39,449 nt of DNA, taken from Fredinandcohnia aciditolerans. GTDB lineage: Bacteria > Bacillota > Bacilli > Bacillales > Bacillaceae_L. Below are positions 7,909 to 19,565 of the stretch, piece after piece (position 1 is the first letter of the stretch; every line of letters begins with the position of its first letter). The position numbers and the translations under genes are program-made. The notes below the pieces were generated by a model, which saw nothing but the letters and a program-made list of their open reading frames with translations, had not been told where the DNA came from and searched no databases. The stretch covers positions 1-39,449 of the forward strand of contig QGHH01000038.1 in assembly GCA_003640645.1 (NCBI GenBank), read 5' to 3'.

Positions 7909-9456
7909 TTATAGCATTTCAGATATTGTTTTAGCTTGCATGTGAAGAAGAAGATAGTCTGGGCCACCTGCTTTTGAGTCTGTTCCAGACATATTGAAGC
8001 CACCAAATGGTTGATAGCCTACAATTGCTCCCGTACATCCACGGTTAAAATAGAGATTACCCACGTGGAAGTCTTCCTTTGCTTTTTCGATATTTGCACG
8101 GTTGTTTGAAATAACTGCACCTGTTAATCCATACTCTGTGTTATTTGCAATGTCAATTGCATGGTTAAAATCGCGTGCCTTACTGAATGCGACTACAGGA
8201 CCAAATATCTCCTCTTTCATGATACGTGCCTCTTCTTCCACATCAGCGAAGATTGTCGGTTGGATGAACCAGCCTTTAGAATTATCACCTTCTCCGCCAT
8301 GAAGAAGTTTCCCTTCCTTCTTCCCAATCTCAACATAGCTCATAATCTTGTCATAAGCACCTTGGTCATTAACAGGCCCCATATACGTTGATTGTTGAGT
8401 AGGGTCACCCACTGTTAGTTCCTTTGTTAATTCAACAGCACGGTTTAGAACCTCATCATATACATCTTCCACGATAACTGCACGTGAACATGCTGAACAT
8501 TTTTGTCCAGAGAATCCGAATGCTGATGCAACGATGGATTTAGCTGCTAATTCTAGATCTGCTTCTTTATCAACGACGATTGTATCTTTACCGCCCATCT
8601 CAGCGATGACACGTTTTAACCAGATTTGGCCATCATTCAATTTGGATGCACGCTCATAAATACGTAAACCGACATCACGTGATCCGGTAAAGCTGATGAA
8701 GCGAGTTTTTGCGTGATCTACAAGGTGGTCACCCACTTCAGAGCCACTTCCAGGGATATAATTGACAACTCCAGCAGGTAATCCTGCTTCTTCCAGAACT
8801 TCCATGAATTTCGCAGCAATTACTGGAGTTGTACTTGCTGGTTTCAGTAACACCGTATTACCTGAAACCAATGCAGCCGTAGTCATACCGGCCATAATCG
8901 CAAAAGCGAAGTTCCAAGGTGAAATGATAACCCCAACACCTAGTGGGATATAAGTAAAACGATTATGTTCAATTGGACGGCTTTCTACCGGGATTCCATT
9001 TTTTAATTTTAACATTTGTCGTCCGTAGTACTCCATAAAGTCAATAGCTTCTGCTGTATCTGCATCTGCTTCATTCCAAGGTTTACCCGCTTCTTTTACG
9101 AGTAAAGCAGAAAACTCATGCTTGCGACGACGAACGATTGCTGCTGCTCTAAAAAGAATATCAGCACGCATTTCTGGGCTTGACTTTCTCCACGTTTGGA
9201 ATGTTTTATCCGCAACTTGCATAGCCTTTTCAGCTAGCTCTCGGTTTGCTTTTGACACACGGCCAACTACTTCCTCTTTGTTAGCAGGGTTTACAGAGAC
9301 GATTTTGTCTTCGGTTGAGATGCGTTCACCACCTATAATTAGGTCGTAATTATTGCCTAAATATGATTCTACAGTCTTCAGACCGGCCTCAAACGCTTTC
9401 TTATTTTCCTCAATTGAAAAATCAGTAAATGGTTCATGTTTGTAAGGTACTACCAT
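7909..9456 (-). CDS. rocA: L-glutamate gamma-semialdehyde (1-pyrroline-5-carboxylate) dehydrogenase
   Basis: This enzyme oxidises glutamate semialdehyde/P5C to glutamate with NAD+, the last step of proline and arginine catabolism. It has 515 residues, the length of the monofunctional Bacillus enzyme (RocA/PruA). The aldehyde dehydrogenase catalytic cysteine is Cys320 in [10 protein letters not shown] and the general base Glu286 is in IAEMGGK. The NAD-binding segment SFTGSRDVG is near residue 255. The proline symporter 0.8 kb downstream gives a proline-use context, but no proline dehydrogenase gene is in the window. A sigma-A promoter overlapped by a catabolite-response element lies 43 bp upstream. 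Confidence 0.96.
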   Translation of the reverse strand: MVVPYKHEPFTDFSIEENKKAFEAGLKTVESYLGNNYDLIIGGERISTEDKIVSVNPANKEEVVGRVSKANRELAEKAMQVADKTFQTWRKSSPEMRADILFRAAAIVRRRKHEFSALLVKEAGKPWNEADADTAEAIDFMEYYGRQMLKLKNGIPVESRPIEHNRFTYIPLGVGVIISPWNFAFAIMAGMTTAALVSGNTVLLKPASTTPVIAAKFMEVLEEAGLPAGVVNYIPGSGSEVGDHLVDHAKTRFISFTGSRDVGLRIYERASKLNDGQIWLKRVIAEMGGKDTIVVDKEADLELAAKSIVASAFGFSGQKCSACSRAVIVEDVYDEVLNRAVELTKELTVGDPTQQSTYMGPVNDQGAYDKIMSYVEIGKKEGKLLHGGEGDNSKGWFIQPTIFADVEEEARIMKEEIFGPVVAFSKARDFNHAIDIANNTEYGLTGAVISNNRANIEKAKEDFHVGNLYFNRGCTGAIVGYQPFGGFNMSGTDSKAGGPDYLLLHMQAKTISEML

Positions 9457-9498
9457 TCTACTTCGCCTCCCTTTGTAATCTTTAAAGATAACAATATC

Positions 9499-9527
9499 AT
9501 TCTACTAAAATAAAGCGCTTACTTCAA
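9499..9527 (-). promoter_or_regulatory. Sigma-A promoter of rocA
   Basis: On the minus strand TTGAAG (9522-9527) and TAGAAT (9499-9504) are separated by exactly 17 nt. The start codon follows 43 bp downstream, after the ribosome site AGGGAGG. No sigma-54 -24/-12 signature was noticed here, unlike the SigL-dependent roc operons of B. subtilis. Confidence 0.65.
9508..9522. promoter_or_regulatory. Candidate CcpA catabolite-response element (cre) in the rocA promoter
   Basis: AAAGCGCTTA forms the pseudopalindromic core of a cre box. Against the 15-bp consensus WTGNAANCGNWNNCW it has two mismatches on either strand. It fills the spacer between -35 and -10 of the rocA promoter, a position where CcpA would block RNA polymerase. 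Regulation is inferred from position. Confidence 0.5.
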
Positions 9528-9599
9528 ACAGGAATTAAATAGTCGAAATACTCTTTATACTCATTTTGTACTGTAAAAGGGTAGTTCCATCCAAAACAA

Positions 9600-9633
9600 A
9601 AGGGTGAATTGAATCAATGTCCAATACACCCTT
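9600..9633 (-). terminator. Terminator of the hypothetical gene at 9676
   Basis: On the minus strand AAGGGTGTATTG pairs with CAATTCACCCTT (one mismatch) around a 10-nt loop and is followed by TTTTGTTTT. A small GAAA-loop hairpin (CCACTG/CAGTGG, 9639-9654) precedes it. Confidence 0.75.
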
Positions 9634-9675
9634 ACTCTCCACTGTTTCCAGTGGTTTATTCATTTGTCTTTTGTC

Positions 9676-10038
9676 TTATGAACGGATTGTAGATGGACCA
9701 ACTAATGCTGTTGGATTTTCACCTAATGCTAATTTACTGATATTTACATAACTAAGCTGTTTATGCGTATTCAACATTTCTCTCAATTCATAAAATTTTG
9801 CATCCGCTCTTAGTTTTTCAACTTCTCTTTGATAAACAGATGCTACATAATCTTCTGAGGACATTGGTTGGATTTCCCCCATAATTAATGAGCCCATATA
9901 TTGATACCCATACTGCATTCGACGGGTTAACTTAATGATATTTATGAATTTTTTATAAATAGTTGGCTTTGTCTTGTTTAAGTTTTCAATCGCATTTTGT
10001 GCATCTTTCAATTGCTTGTAACTTGCTACTATTATCAT
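9676..10038 (-). CDS. Hypothetical protein, 120 aa
   Basis: I do not recognise this family. The 120-residue product has no signal peptide or membrane segment. It is rich in Lys, Gln and Tyr and appears mostly helical, with a helix-like N-terminal half (KQLKDAQNAIENLNKTK), a YGYQYMGSLIMGE stretch and a C-terminal NPTALVGPSTIRS. It contains no cysteine. Its ATG is 33 bp after the stop of the acyl-CoA thioesterase gene on the same strand, with AAGGA 10 nt upstream, so the two are probably co-transcribed. A terminator follows. Confidence 0.65.
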   Translation of the reverse strand: MIIVASYKQLKDAQNAIENLNKTKPTIYKKFINIIKLTRRMQYGYQYMGSLIMGEIQPMSSEDYVASVYQREVEKLRADAKFYELREMLNTHKQLSYVNISKLALGENPTALVGPSTIRS

Positions 10039-10071
10039 ATAATCATCTTCCTTATTTATATTTATTTCCCA

Positions 10072-10587
10072 TTAATCCCATGGTTTGTCAAGTGAAAGGT
10101 TAGCCACAAGCTCATGATTTTGTGTCCTTTTTAACTTGCGAATTCTTTCGCGTTCTTTTCCCGTTTCATAAAGATATTTTTCTTCCTTTGTTTCCGGAAT
10201 AACACCTGGCACTTCCACTGGTCTTTTATTTTCGTCAAGAGGGACAAAAGTCAAGAATGCTGTTGCCGCCATTCTTCGTTTCCCAGTTTCAAGATCTTCA
10301 GCAATCACTTTACAGATAATCTCCATTGACTTTTTCCCTGTATAGCTGACAAATGATTCAATACATACGGAATCAGTTACTCGGATTGGTTCAATGAAAT
10401 TAACATTGTCAGTCGATGCCGTAACACATTCCTTTATCCGTGAATGTCTGCGAGCAGAAAGTGTTGCACAGGCATCCATCTTCTTCATTAGAACTCCGCC
10501 AAATAAAGTATGATAATTGTTCAAATCATTGATCAGTACTTGATCGGTTTGAATAACACGCGTTTCTTTAACTTTCCTTGCTTCCAT
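10072..10587 (-). CDS. Acyl-CoA thioesterase, hotdog fold
   Basis: A 171-residue single hotdog-domain protein that hydrolyses acyl-CoA thioesters to free acid and CoA, similar to B. subtilis YkhA. The family signature is seen as NNYHTLFGGVLMKKMDACA near residues 23-41, with the Asp on the hotdog helix. It is followed by SRIKECVTASTDNVNFIEPI and the strand FLTFVPLDENKRPVEVP. The C-terminal 35 residues form a charged helix. Substrate chain length cannot be read from sequence. It is first in a likely two-gene unit with the 120-aa hypothetical gene. Confidence 0.88.
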   Translation of the reverse strand: MEARKVKETRVIQTDQVLINDLNNYHTLFGGVLMKKMDACATLSARRHSRIKECVTASTDNVNFIEPIRVTDSVCIESFVSYTGKKSMEIICKVIAEDLETGKRRMAATAFLTFVPLDENKRPVEVPGVIPETKEEKYLYETGKERERIRKLKRTQNHELVANLSLDKPWD

Positions 10588-10789
10588 TTAATCATCACCA
10601 TTTATATAAATGCTACAAGAATGAATCTCATAAGCATTAGATTTTTTTTCACAAGGACAATTATACTACTGCCAAAGTAGAAAAATACAATGCCAATTCA
10701 TATATAACATACATAACAAAATTGCATGTAAACGCCCCCAAACCATAAAATGAATGGCTGTTTTCGCAAACTTTGTTGTTTTTTATAAC

Positions 10790-11129
10790 GTTGACTTCCG
10801 CTTCAGGTGGACGCTTTCAGCGGGCGTGGCTTGAGTCTCCTCAACGAAATGTGGAGGCGGCTTGCACAGAAACGAGAAAATTGGCCGACTAAAGCGCCAC
10901 GTCCTGTGCGTCGGAGACTCCGACAAAGAGGCGTATTTTGCCTCTTAAGGAGGAGTTGAAATTCTCGAGTTTCTAGCCACTGAAACTGGACACGTCGCTA
11001 CTGCTCCTGCGGGGTCTCAAGTCTCACGCTTTTCCCGCTGGACATTGAATTTGCTTCTTTGAAATAACCCACGCACGAAGAAAATGTGAATACATTTTCG
11101 AGGAGTCGCCATCTTTCGCTCCAATCAAC
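10790..11129. repeat. Palindromic Bacillaceae-type intergenic element (about 340 bp)
   Basis: The 652-bp gap between the thioesterase and LysR genes holds this element. It is bounded by GTTGACTTCCGCT and a diverged inverted end GCTCCAATCAAC. Inside, GGCTTGAGTCTCCTC near the left end faces CGGGGTCTCAAGTCTCAC nearer the right end. The core contains the perfect palindrome GTCGGAGACTCCGAC (10910-10924) and the hairpin AAGAGGC/GCCTCTT (10926-10946). I recognise the pattern from memory as a mobile, non-coding repeat frequent in Bacillus genomes. It resembles a MITE but has no visible target duplication. No gene was found inside it. Confidence 0.7.
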
Positions 11130-11183
11130 TAGGTTTGCATTTTTATATCAAAAAGCAACAACCACCTTATAGAAAAGAGCCCA

Positions 11184-11217
11184 ATAAAAAAAGCTCCTCC
11201 TTAACAAGGGGAAGCTT
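11184..11217 (-). terminator. Terminator of the LysR gene
   Basis: On the minus strand AAGCTTCCCCTT pairs with AAGGAGGAGCTT (two G-U pairs) and is followed by TTTTTTTATT. It lies 23 bp past the LysR stop. Confidence 0.85.
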
Positions 11218-11239
11218 CTAACATTTGTGTCCAGCTATA

Positions 11240-12151
11240 TTATGAATCATACGGGTTAACAGTTGTCAATTTCACTTTTGCAAACCGGATAAATTCTTTG
11301 GTAACTTGTGATAAGTATTCATCTCTTTTCCAGACCATTGCTAAATTCCATTCGATTGTCGGATTTGTTATGTTGACCGTTTGAATATCATTTGCAAGTT
11401 CATTTGTTAGTTCTTCACATATACTTTCTGGTAGCAAAGTGATACCCAGATTGGAAACAACCATTTCCTGAATAAAATCTAACTGTGACGTCTCAGAAAT
11501 AATGGATGGTTGAAAACCAGCCTCCCTACAAGCTGAAACGACAAGACTCCTCAATTCAAATTCTCGATTAAACATAATAAATGACTCTTCCTTAAGTTCA
11601 TCCAATGACACTCCCTGTCTCTTGGCAAGGTAATGAGCCGATGGGACAACAAGTTTTAATTTTTCCTTAACAAACAATAAATAGTCAAATTGACTATTTG
11701 TTTTACGCTGAACGATTACTCCAAAATCCAACAACCCATTAATAATTTTCTCTTCTATCGCTTTTGAACCATCTTCATCTAATTGGAATGTCACCTCAGG
11801 ATATTCTTGATGGAACGAAGAGAGTAATTGTGAGAAAAAGATAGAATTGGTAATGGTAGGAAGCCCGATACGGACATGCCTTTTTTTTAACATGAATGCT
11901 TGATTCATCTCTTCATCTAGATCCTCTAACTGTTGCTCAATTTTCAATGCATGTTTTTTTAAAATTTGTCCTGCTTCTGTTAATATTAGTTTTTTTCTCT
12001 TTCGAATAAAAAGCTGTGTACCAAGTTCATTCTCTAATGATTTGATAATTCTGCTTAGGGCAGGCTGCGTAATAAATAAATTTTCAGCAGCATTTGTAAA
12101 ATTTTCAGTTCTCGTAATCTCAATAAAATATTGTAAATGTTTAAGTTCCAC
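11240..12151 (-). CDS. LysR-family transcriptional regulator
   Basis: A 303-residue LysR-type regulator. The N-terminal winged helix-turn-helix is MELKHLQYFIEITRTENFTN, then AAENLFITQPALSRIIKSLE and the wing LGTQLFIRKRKKLILTEAG. The remaining ~210 residues form the two-lobed effector domain (VRIGLPTITNSIFF, LLFVKEKLKLVVP, GITLLPESI). I chose the GTG at 12151, not the TTG at 12160: it gives the standard LysR start and stands about 9 nt after AGGA, whereas the TTG is nearly fused to that site. The gene stands alone with no divergent partner, so its targets are unknown. Confidence 0.92.
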   Translation of the reverse strand: MELKHLQYFIEITRTENFTNAAENLFITQPALSRIIKSLENELGTQLFIRKRKKLILTEAGQILKKHALKIEQQLEDLDEEMNQAFMLKKRHVRIGLPTITNSIFFSQLLSSFHQEYPEVTFQLDEDGSKAIEEKIINGLLDFGVIVQRKTNSQFDYLLFVKEKLKLVVPSAHYLAKRQGVSLDELKEESFIMFNREFELRSLVVSACREAGFQPSIISETSQLDFIQEMVVSNLGITLLPESICEELTNELANDIQTVNITNPTIEWNLAMVWKRDEYLSQVTKEFIRFAKVKLTTVNPYDS

Positions 12152-12283
12152 TTTTATCAAATCCTTGTTCTCGTACTAAGGGACAATGCTAGCCTTATGC
12201 TTATTTAATTTCACCAATTACATGTTGCATGGAATTGGAATTCCTTATTACGGGTAGTAACAACTACACTCGTACTCCTCGGT

Positions 12284-12320
12284 AAAAAAGACCTAACGCG
12301 TATGTGGTTAGATCTTTTTT
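12284..12320. terminator. Terminator of camS
   Basis: AAAAAAGACCTAAC and GTTAGATCTTTTTT form a hairpin with A and T runs on both sides, just past the camS stop. The 130 bp between it and the LysR start hold no other clear feature. Confidence 0.85.
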
Positions 12321-12324
12321 ACTC

Positions 12325-13530
12325 TTAATTATACACGTGAACAGTCGGTTCACTTTCGCCTGCATCCCGGATGATAACACTCTCGGCTCCACTTTCAGAT
12401 TCGATATATACCTGAAGCGAAATATAGTTTTCAAAATGCTCCATTATTAGACCCGTCACGTATTGTGTAAAACCAATAACCTCTGCTTTTCCATAGAATT
12501 GCATCGGGATTGTAAGAGTTAACTCCTGTAGCTCGTCGTCCTTATAAAAACCTTTTCCGACAACTGCTGTAAAATTAGGGAAGAAATCTGCAATAGCGTC
12601 AGAAAAATTTTGTACCATTAACGAATCCTCACGATAATTACTTTTTGCCTCGTTAGATGGAAAGAAGTAATACTTTTCATTAATTGTTTCCCATTTTCCG
12701 ATATTCGACGAGTTAGCATCCACTTTTGCCTTCATGATAAAGTTTCCTGGGGCAACTGCACTAACTGCCTGCTGTTTAAACAGAGCAACGACAATTGGAA
12801 TATCACGTATACTTGCATATTCTTTTTCGGTTCGAATTCGATTAATGATTTCCTCTGCTGCTTTTTTTCCTTCTCTTTCGATTTCAGCATTCGAAATTTC
12901 TACATCCCTTGGATAGCCACCCATTGAATCTGGCAAATTGTAATAATGATGGGAGTTCATGCCTATTCCAATGACAATTCCTCCAATTTCTAATTTGTCT
13001 TCATTATTTTTAATTAAATAGTTCTGTTCTGTAACGGCAGCAACATAGATTGGACTCTTCTTCATAGCTGCCTCGTAGCCTGGGTCCTCATTTGATGTAT
13101 CAAATATCGGATTTAGTCCTTCGTTTGGTAGATTCTTTTTCTCTAATGCCTTTTCATATGCTTGCTGTTGGGCAGATGACCTTTTCCGCTTTAACCAGTT
13201 TTGAATCGTCTCTTTTTCAAGATACTGGCCTTCCTGGAAAAAATATTTGTCCGATGGAAATGAATCCTGAGCGATTCGCATTAATCCTGTTTCGAATTCA
13301 TCGATATCCAATCGATTGTTAATATATGACGCAACAATCCCCCGCGCTTTTCCTGTCTTATAAGGAAGGACAGCTTTATAATAGGAATCTGAAATATTAT
13401 ATCTAGGAATAATCGCTTTCTCCGCTTTCTTATCTGAATCCTGAACGACTTCTGTCTCTTGTTCAAATTTAGGGGCACACCCAGATAAAAGAAGCAAAAA
13501 CGCTAAGCCTAGAAGGTATAGGTTTCTCAA
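12325..13530 (-). CDS. camS: CamS family lipoprotein (sex pheromone precursor-like)
   Basis: A 401-residue secreted lipoprotein matching the CamS/YerH family. In staphylococci and enterococci the signal peptide of this family is processed into a conjugation pheromone. In bacilli the role of the protein is unknown. The N-terminus MRNLYLLGLAFLLLLSGC is a lipoprotein signal with the lipobox cysteine at residue 18. The mature part is hydrophilic (MGGYPRDVEISNAEIEREGK, FPNFTAVVGKGFY). Translation starts at TTG, preceded by AGAGGTG. It lies 13 bp after ligA, as in B. subtilis, and ends at a terminator. Confidence 0.93.
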   Translation of the reverse strand: MRNLYLLGLAFLLLLSGCAPKFEQETEVVQDSDKKAEKAIIPRYNISDSYYKAVLPYKTGKARGIVASYINNRLDIDEFETGLMRIAQDSFPSDKYFFQEGQYLEKETIQNWLKRKRSSAQQQAYEKALEKKNLPNEGLNPIFDTSNEDPGYEAAMKKSPIYVAAVTEQNYLIKNNEDKLEIGGIVIGIGMNSHHYYNLPDSMGGYPRDVEISNAEIEREGKKAAEEIINRIRTEKEYASIRDIPIVVALFKQQAVSAVAPGNFIMKAKVDANSSNIGKWETINEKYYFFPSNEAKSNYREDSLMVQNFSDAIADFFPNFTAVVGKGFYKDDELQELTLTIPMQFYGKAEVIGFTQYVTGLIMEHFENYISLQVYIESESGAESVIIRDAGESEPTVHVYN

Positions 13531-13543
13531 GTTCGAACACCTC

Positions 13544-15568
<2,025 letters not shown>

Positions 15569-17803
15569 CTAATTTGCCTTCGTGATTGGTGCAAACTTTG
15601 CAAGCAATCGTTTGATTCCAGTTGGGCTAGGGAATGCAATATCGAGTTCCTTCGATTCCCCTTCTCCTTTCACACTGACAACCGTTCCAATTCCCCATTT
15701 TTTATGCTCAGCCTTGTCGCCAACCTTCCAACCAATTTCGTCTCCACCAGTGGATTGTACAACTGGTCTTGAGAAGACTCTCCGCTCTGGTTGTTTCGCA
15801 GGTGAAGGTGAGGATGACGAAGAAAATGGAGTACGCATTTGCTGCCTGCGTTGCTGGCCCAAATCTTCAAGAAGATCCTCTGGGATCTCAGCAATAAATC
15901 GTGAAACTGGATTCATTGATGTTCGTCCATACAAAGTCCTCATTTGTGCATTCGATAGATACAACTCTTCTTCTGCTCTTGTAATCCCTACATAAGCAAG
16001 GCGGCGTTCTTCTTCCATCTCCGCTTCTTCCATAAGAGAACGACTATGTGGAAAGACTCCTTCTTCCATTCCCATCAAAAACACAACCGGAAACTCAAGT
16101 CCTTTAGCGGAGTGAAGTGTCATCAGGACAACTGCATTATTTTTATCATTTTCATCTTCTTCTAGTTTATCAATATCCGCCACTAATGCTAAATCTGTTA
16201 AAAAGGCTACAAGACTTTTATCATCATTTGTTTTCTCAAAGTTTTGTGTAACAGATAAAAATTCTTCGATGTTTTCAATTCGGCTCTGAGATTCAATTGT
16301 TTTTTCAGCCTTTAAGATTTCAACGTATTCCGTCTTCTCTAAAACATTTTCAACTAATTCAGTAACCGATAAATAGTCCTGCATTTGGACCCAATTATTA
16401 ATTAAATCTCTAAATTCACGTAACGCTTTTGTGATTTTTGCACTTAAACCAATCTGTTCAACTTCTTGCAAGGCTTGGAACATGGAAAGGTCTTGTGCAA
16501 TTGCATAGTTGGCAATCTTATCGATAGAAGTCGCACCTATTCCACGTTTTGGCACATTAATAATTCTCGTTAAGCTAATATCATCGTCTGGATTTGCAAT
16601 CGTGCGCAAGTAAGCCAAAATATCCTTAATTTCTTTCCTGTCGTAGAACTTAATTCCGCCAACAATTTGGTAGTTGATATTGGATTTAAGTAAGACTTCC
16701 TCCATCACACGAGATTGGGCATTGGTTCGATATAAAATCGCAATATCTTTATAGGTCCGTTGTCCACCATCTACAAGTTCACGTATTTTCCCTGCGACAA
16801 ACTGCGCTTCCCCAGATTCACTATCAGCACGGTAGTATAACAGTTTTTTCCCTTCGTCATTTTCAGTCCAGAGATTTTTCGGTTTACGGTTCATATTATT
16901 TTGGATAACTACATTTGCTGCCTGCAAAATTCTTTTTGTTGAACGATAGTTTTGTTCAAGCAGAATTACCTTCGCATTTTTATAATCTTTTTCAAACGAA
17001 AGAATATTGGTGATATCCGCGCCACGCCAACGATAAATCGACTGATCTGAATCACCCACAACACACAAATTCCTAAAACGTGAAGCTAGAAGCTTAACGA
17101 GCATATACTGAGCACGGTTTGTATCCTGGTACTCATCCACATGGATATACTGAAATTTACGCTGATAGAATTCCAACACTTCCGGAACTCGTTGGAAAAG
17201 TTGAATTGTAGTCATAATGAGATCATCAAAATCAAGCGCTTGGTTTTTGCGCAGTCTTTTTTGATACAACTTATAGACATCACTTACAATCTGCTCATAC
17301 ATGCCACCCGCTGTTTTTTCATATTCTTCAGGTGTTTGCAATTCGTTCTTCGCGCTGCTAATTGTTCCTAGAATCGTACGTGGGTCAAATTTCTTCGGAT
17401 CAATATTTTTTTCTTTTAATATATTTTTGATAACCGAAAGCTGATCTGTTGTATCCAAAATGGAGAAGTTTCGATTGAACCCCATGCGGTCGATGTCTCT
17501 TCGTAAAATTCGAACACACATTGAGTGGAAAGTTGAAATCCAAATATCTTCAGCTGCTCCTCCTAGAATTGCTGAGACACGATCTTTCATTTCTCGAGCT
17601 GCTTTATTAGTAAAGGTGATCGCCAAGATATTCCATGGCGCAACTTCTTTTTCCACCATTAAATAAGCAATACGGTGTGTCAAAACTCGAGTCTTACCAC
17701 TCCCTGCTCCGGCCATAATTAAAAGTGGACCATCTGTTGCTTTAACCGCTTCTTGTTGTTCTTCGTTTAATCCCGATAACAATTTATTGCTAATAAATTG
17801 CAA
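15569..17803 (-). CDS. pcrA: ATP-dependent DNA helicase PcrA (UvrD/Rep family)
   Basis: This is a 3'-5' superfamily 1A helicase for repair, rolling-circle replication and removal of RNA polymerase or RecA from DNA. It has 744 residues. Motifs in order: Walker [10 protein letters not shown] (about 32-40), motif Ia [12 protein letters not shown], motif [10 protein letters not shown], motif [19 protein letters not shown], motif [12 protein letters not shown], motif [18 protein letters not shown] and motif [14 protein letters not shown]. The C-terminal RNA polymerase-interaction (Tudor-like) end [20 protein letters not shown] is intact. I prefer the TTG at 17803 ([12 protein letters not shown], matching the family start) because AGGACGGTGA lies 8 nt upstream. 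The GTG at 17812 falls inside that site. Confidence 0.97.
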   Translation of the reverse strand: MQFISNKLLSGLNEEQQEAVKATDGPLLIMAGAGSGKTRVLTHRIAYLMVEKEVAPWNILAITFTNKAAREMKDRVSAILGGAAEDIWISTFHSMCVRILRRDIDRMGFNRNFSILDTTDQLSVIKNILKEKNIDPKKFDPRTILGTISSAKNELQTPEEYEKTAGGMYEQIVSDVYKLYQKRLRKNQALDFDDLIMTTIQLFQRVPEVLEFYQRKFQYIHVDEYQDTNRAQYMLVKLLASRFRNLCVVGDSDQSIYRWRGADITNILSFEKDYKNAKVILLEQNYRSTKRILQAANVVIQNNMNRKPKNLWTENDEGKKLLYYRADSESGEAQFVAGKIRELVDGGQRTYKDIAILYRTNAQSRVMEEVLLKSNINYQIVGGIKFYDRKEIKDILAYLRTIANPDDDISLTRIINVPKRGIGATSIDKIANYAIAQDLSMFQALQEVEQIGLSAKITKALREFRDLINNWVQMQDYLSVTELVENVLEKTEYVEILKAEKTIESQSRIENIEEFLSVTQNFEKTNDDKSLVAFLTDLALVADIDKLEEDENDKNNAVVLMTLHSAKGLEFPVVFLMGMEEGVFPHSRSLMEEAEMEEERRLAYVGITRAEEELYLSNAQMRTLYGRTSMNPVSRFIAEIPEDLLEDLGQQRRQQMRTPFSSSSSPSPAKQPERRVFSRPVVQSTGGDEIGWKVGDKAEHKKWGIGTVVSVKGEGESKELDIAFPSPTGIKRLLAKFAPITKAN

Positions 17804-17874
17804 TTTCTTCACCGTCCTATTTCAGTATCGTACATACGTTCTATTTTATCCGATTTTTATGCGGATTTCCATTC

Positions 17875-18561
17875 TTATCCCTTAACAGCTTGTACTGTTT
17901 TTAGAGCCGCATTCATATCTTCATATATAATATTCCCTACGACTACAGTATCGGCAAACTGTCCCATTTCCTTTGCCTGTTCAGCCGTTTTTATTCCACC
18001 ACCGTAAAACAGTTTTGTCGTTTCTAGTGTTTCTCCTACAGCTGAAACAATCTCCTTATCCCCGTACGCTCCACTGTATTCTATATAAAAAATAGGGAGG
18101 GAAAACATTTTTTCAGCCATTGTCGCATAGGCTACAACATCATCCTTTTCCAAAGAAGCATTTGCACTTGTCAGCTTAGCCGCTTTACAGTCTTCATTAA
18201 GAATGCAATACCCTTGCATAATCATTTCTTCCCAATTCATAACATCTCCAAATTCCTTTACCGCCTCATGATGCATCCCCATCATCCATTGTGTATCACT
18301 ACTATTTAATACAGTAGGTATAAAATATAAATCAAAGCCAGGTGTGACTGACTCAATATTTGAAATCTCTAAAACAGCTGGTACAGTATAACGTCGGATT
18401 CGAGACATTAAATAAAGGACATTGTCCAATGTGACCCCATCGCTTCCACCAACAATAATCGCATCTGTTCCAGATTCACAAATTGCATCTAAATGTTCAT
18501 CACTGATTTCCTTATTCGGATCCAGCTTAAAAACATGTCTCCATTCTCTAAAATCGTACAT
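17875..18561 (-). CDS. pcrB: Heptaprenylglyceryl phosphate synthase PcrB
   Basis: PcrB is a TIM-barrel prenyltransferase that joins heptaprenyl diphosphate to sn-glycerol-1-phosphate, giving an archaeal-type ether lipid. It has 228 residues. Typical signatures are [32 protein letters not shown] near the start, then [19 protein letters not shown]-like [23 protein letters not shown] and the phosphate-binding [12 protein letters not shown] plus [10 protein letters not shown]. The frame extends 11 codons upstream, but the ATG at 18561 has GGAGGATC 6 nt before it, matches the family start, and the longer form would begin inside the -10 box. It is first gene of pcrB-pcrA-ligA-camS. Confidence 0.96.
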   Translation of the reverse strand: MYDFREWRHVFKLDPNKEISDEHLDAICESGTDAIIVGGSDGVTLDNVLYLMSRIRRYTVPAVLEISNIESVTPGFDLYFIPTVLNSSDTQWMMGMHHEAVKEFGDVMNWEEMIMQGYCILNEDCKAAKLTSANASLEKDDVVAYATMAEKMFSLPIFYIEYSGAYGDKEIVSAVGETLETTKLFYGGGIKTAEQAKEMGQFADTVVVGNIIYEDMNAALKTVQAVKG

Positions 18562-18592
18562 GAAGATCCTCCATTCATCTTTCCATTTCTCC

Positions 18593-18601
18593 ATTATATC
18601 A
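18593..18601 (-). promoter_or_regulatory. Extended -10 promoter of pcrB-pcrA-ligA-camS
   Basis: On the minus strand TGATATAAT is a consensus -10 with an extended TG. The -35 region is weak (TTAATA at about 17 nt). Transcription would begin about 25 nt before the pcrB ATG. This supports the shorter pcrB start. Confidence 0.6.
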
Positions 18602-18836
18602 AAACTACATCCATCTATTAATACTTAGGTGGATTTCATTAAAAATGTACTTTTATTGCAAGTAATTACTGATGAAAAATATGGCTGATCTCATTTTATA
18701 TTAGGAATTTTTATATACTTTGAAAAAGGATATAGTGTAAAGACCGTATATTATATTTTTGAATAATAGTGGAAAAGGTTTAAACCCCTTTTACGACCTG
18801 ACTTATGTATAAAAGTGGCTTAGCTTGCTTCAAGCC

Positions 18837-19424
18837 TAAGTTTTGTTCTTCATACTCTCGATGAAGTACTTAACTCCTTAATTTATCTTAAGTTTTGTTC
18901 CTCTTACTCTCGATGAAGTACTTAACTCCTTAATGTAACTTAAGTTTTGTTCCTCTTACTCTCGATGAAGGACATAACTCCTAAATGTACCTTAAGTTAT
19001 GTTCCTCATACACTTGACGAAGTACTTAACCTGTTAATGTTTCTTAAGTTTTGTTCTTCATACACTCGATGAAGTACTTAACCTGTTAATGTTTCTTAAG
19101 TTATGTTCCTCATACACTTGATGAAGTACTTAACCTGTTAATGTTTCTTAAGTTATGTTCCTCATACACTTGATGAAGTACTTAACCTGTTAATGTTTCT
19201 TAAGTTATGTTCCTCATACACTTGATGAAGTACTTAACCTGTTAATGTTTCTTAAGTTATGTTCCTCATACACTTGATGAAGTACTTAACCTGTTAATGT
19301 TTCTTAAGTTATGTTCCTCATACACTTGATGAAGTACTTAACCTGTTAATGTTTCTTAAGTTATGTTCCTCATACACTCGATAAAGTACTTAACCTGTTA
19401 ATGTACCTTAAGTTATGTTCCTCC
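18837..19424. repeat. Tandem array, 52-bp unit, about 11.3 copies
   Basis: The sequence TAAGTTATGTTC or TAAGTTTTGTTC begins at 18837 and recurs exactly every 52 bp through 19409: eleven full units and a 16-bp partial. Each unit reads roughly TAAGTTATGTTCCTCATACA, then CTTGATGAAGTACTTAACC and a T-rich end. Within a unit GTTCCTCAT and ATGAAGTAC form an imperfect dyad. Central copies (19097-19357) are nearly identical, while the first four and the last diverge. The array occupies most of the 1-kb gap between yerC (after its terminator) and the pcrB promoter. Nothing else was found in the gap except a short hairpin at 18819-18840. Confidence 0.97.
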
Positions 19425-19528
19425 TTAATGCTAATTAAGTTAAAACTCACAATATAAACTCCATATACGACGACGATACACCATTACTAATTTCGCAATA
19501 TACCACTAACCGAATCAACCCAAAAATA

Positions 19529-19556
19529 AAAAGCCGAAACTCAAGGTTTCGACTTT
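19529..19556 (-). terminator. Terminator of yerA-yerB-yerC
   Basis: On the minus strand AAAGTCGAAAC pairs with GTTTCGGCTTT and is followed by TTATTTTTGG. It lies 10 bp past the yerC stop. Confidence 0.85.
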
Positions 19557-19565
19557 CCCACATAA

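Noticed and set aside
12190-12250. Short minus-strand frames upstream of the LysR gene (e.g. ATG QHVIGEIK stop)
   Set aside because: Very short, with two competing frames of similar quality and only a weak ribosome site. I could not distinguish them from chance.
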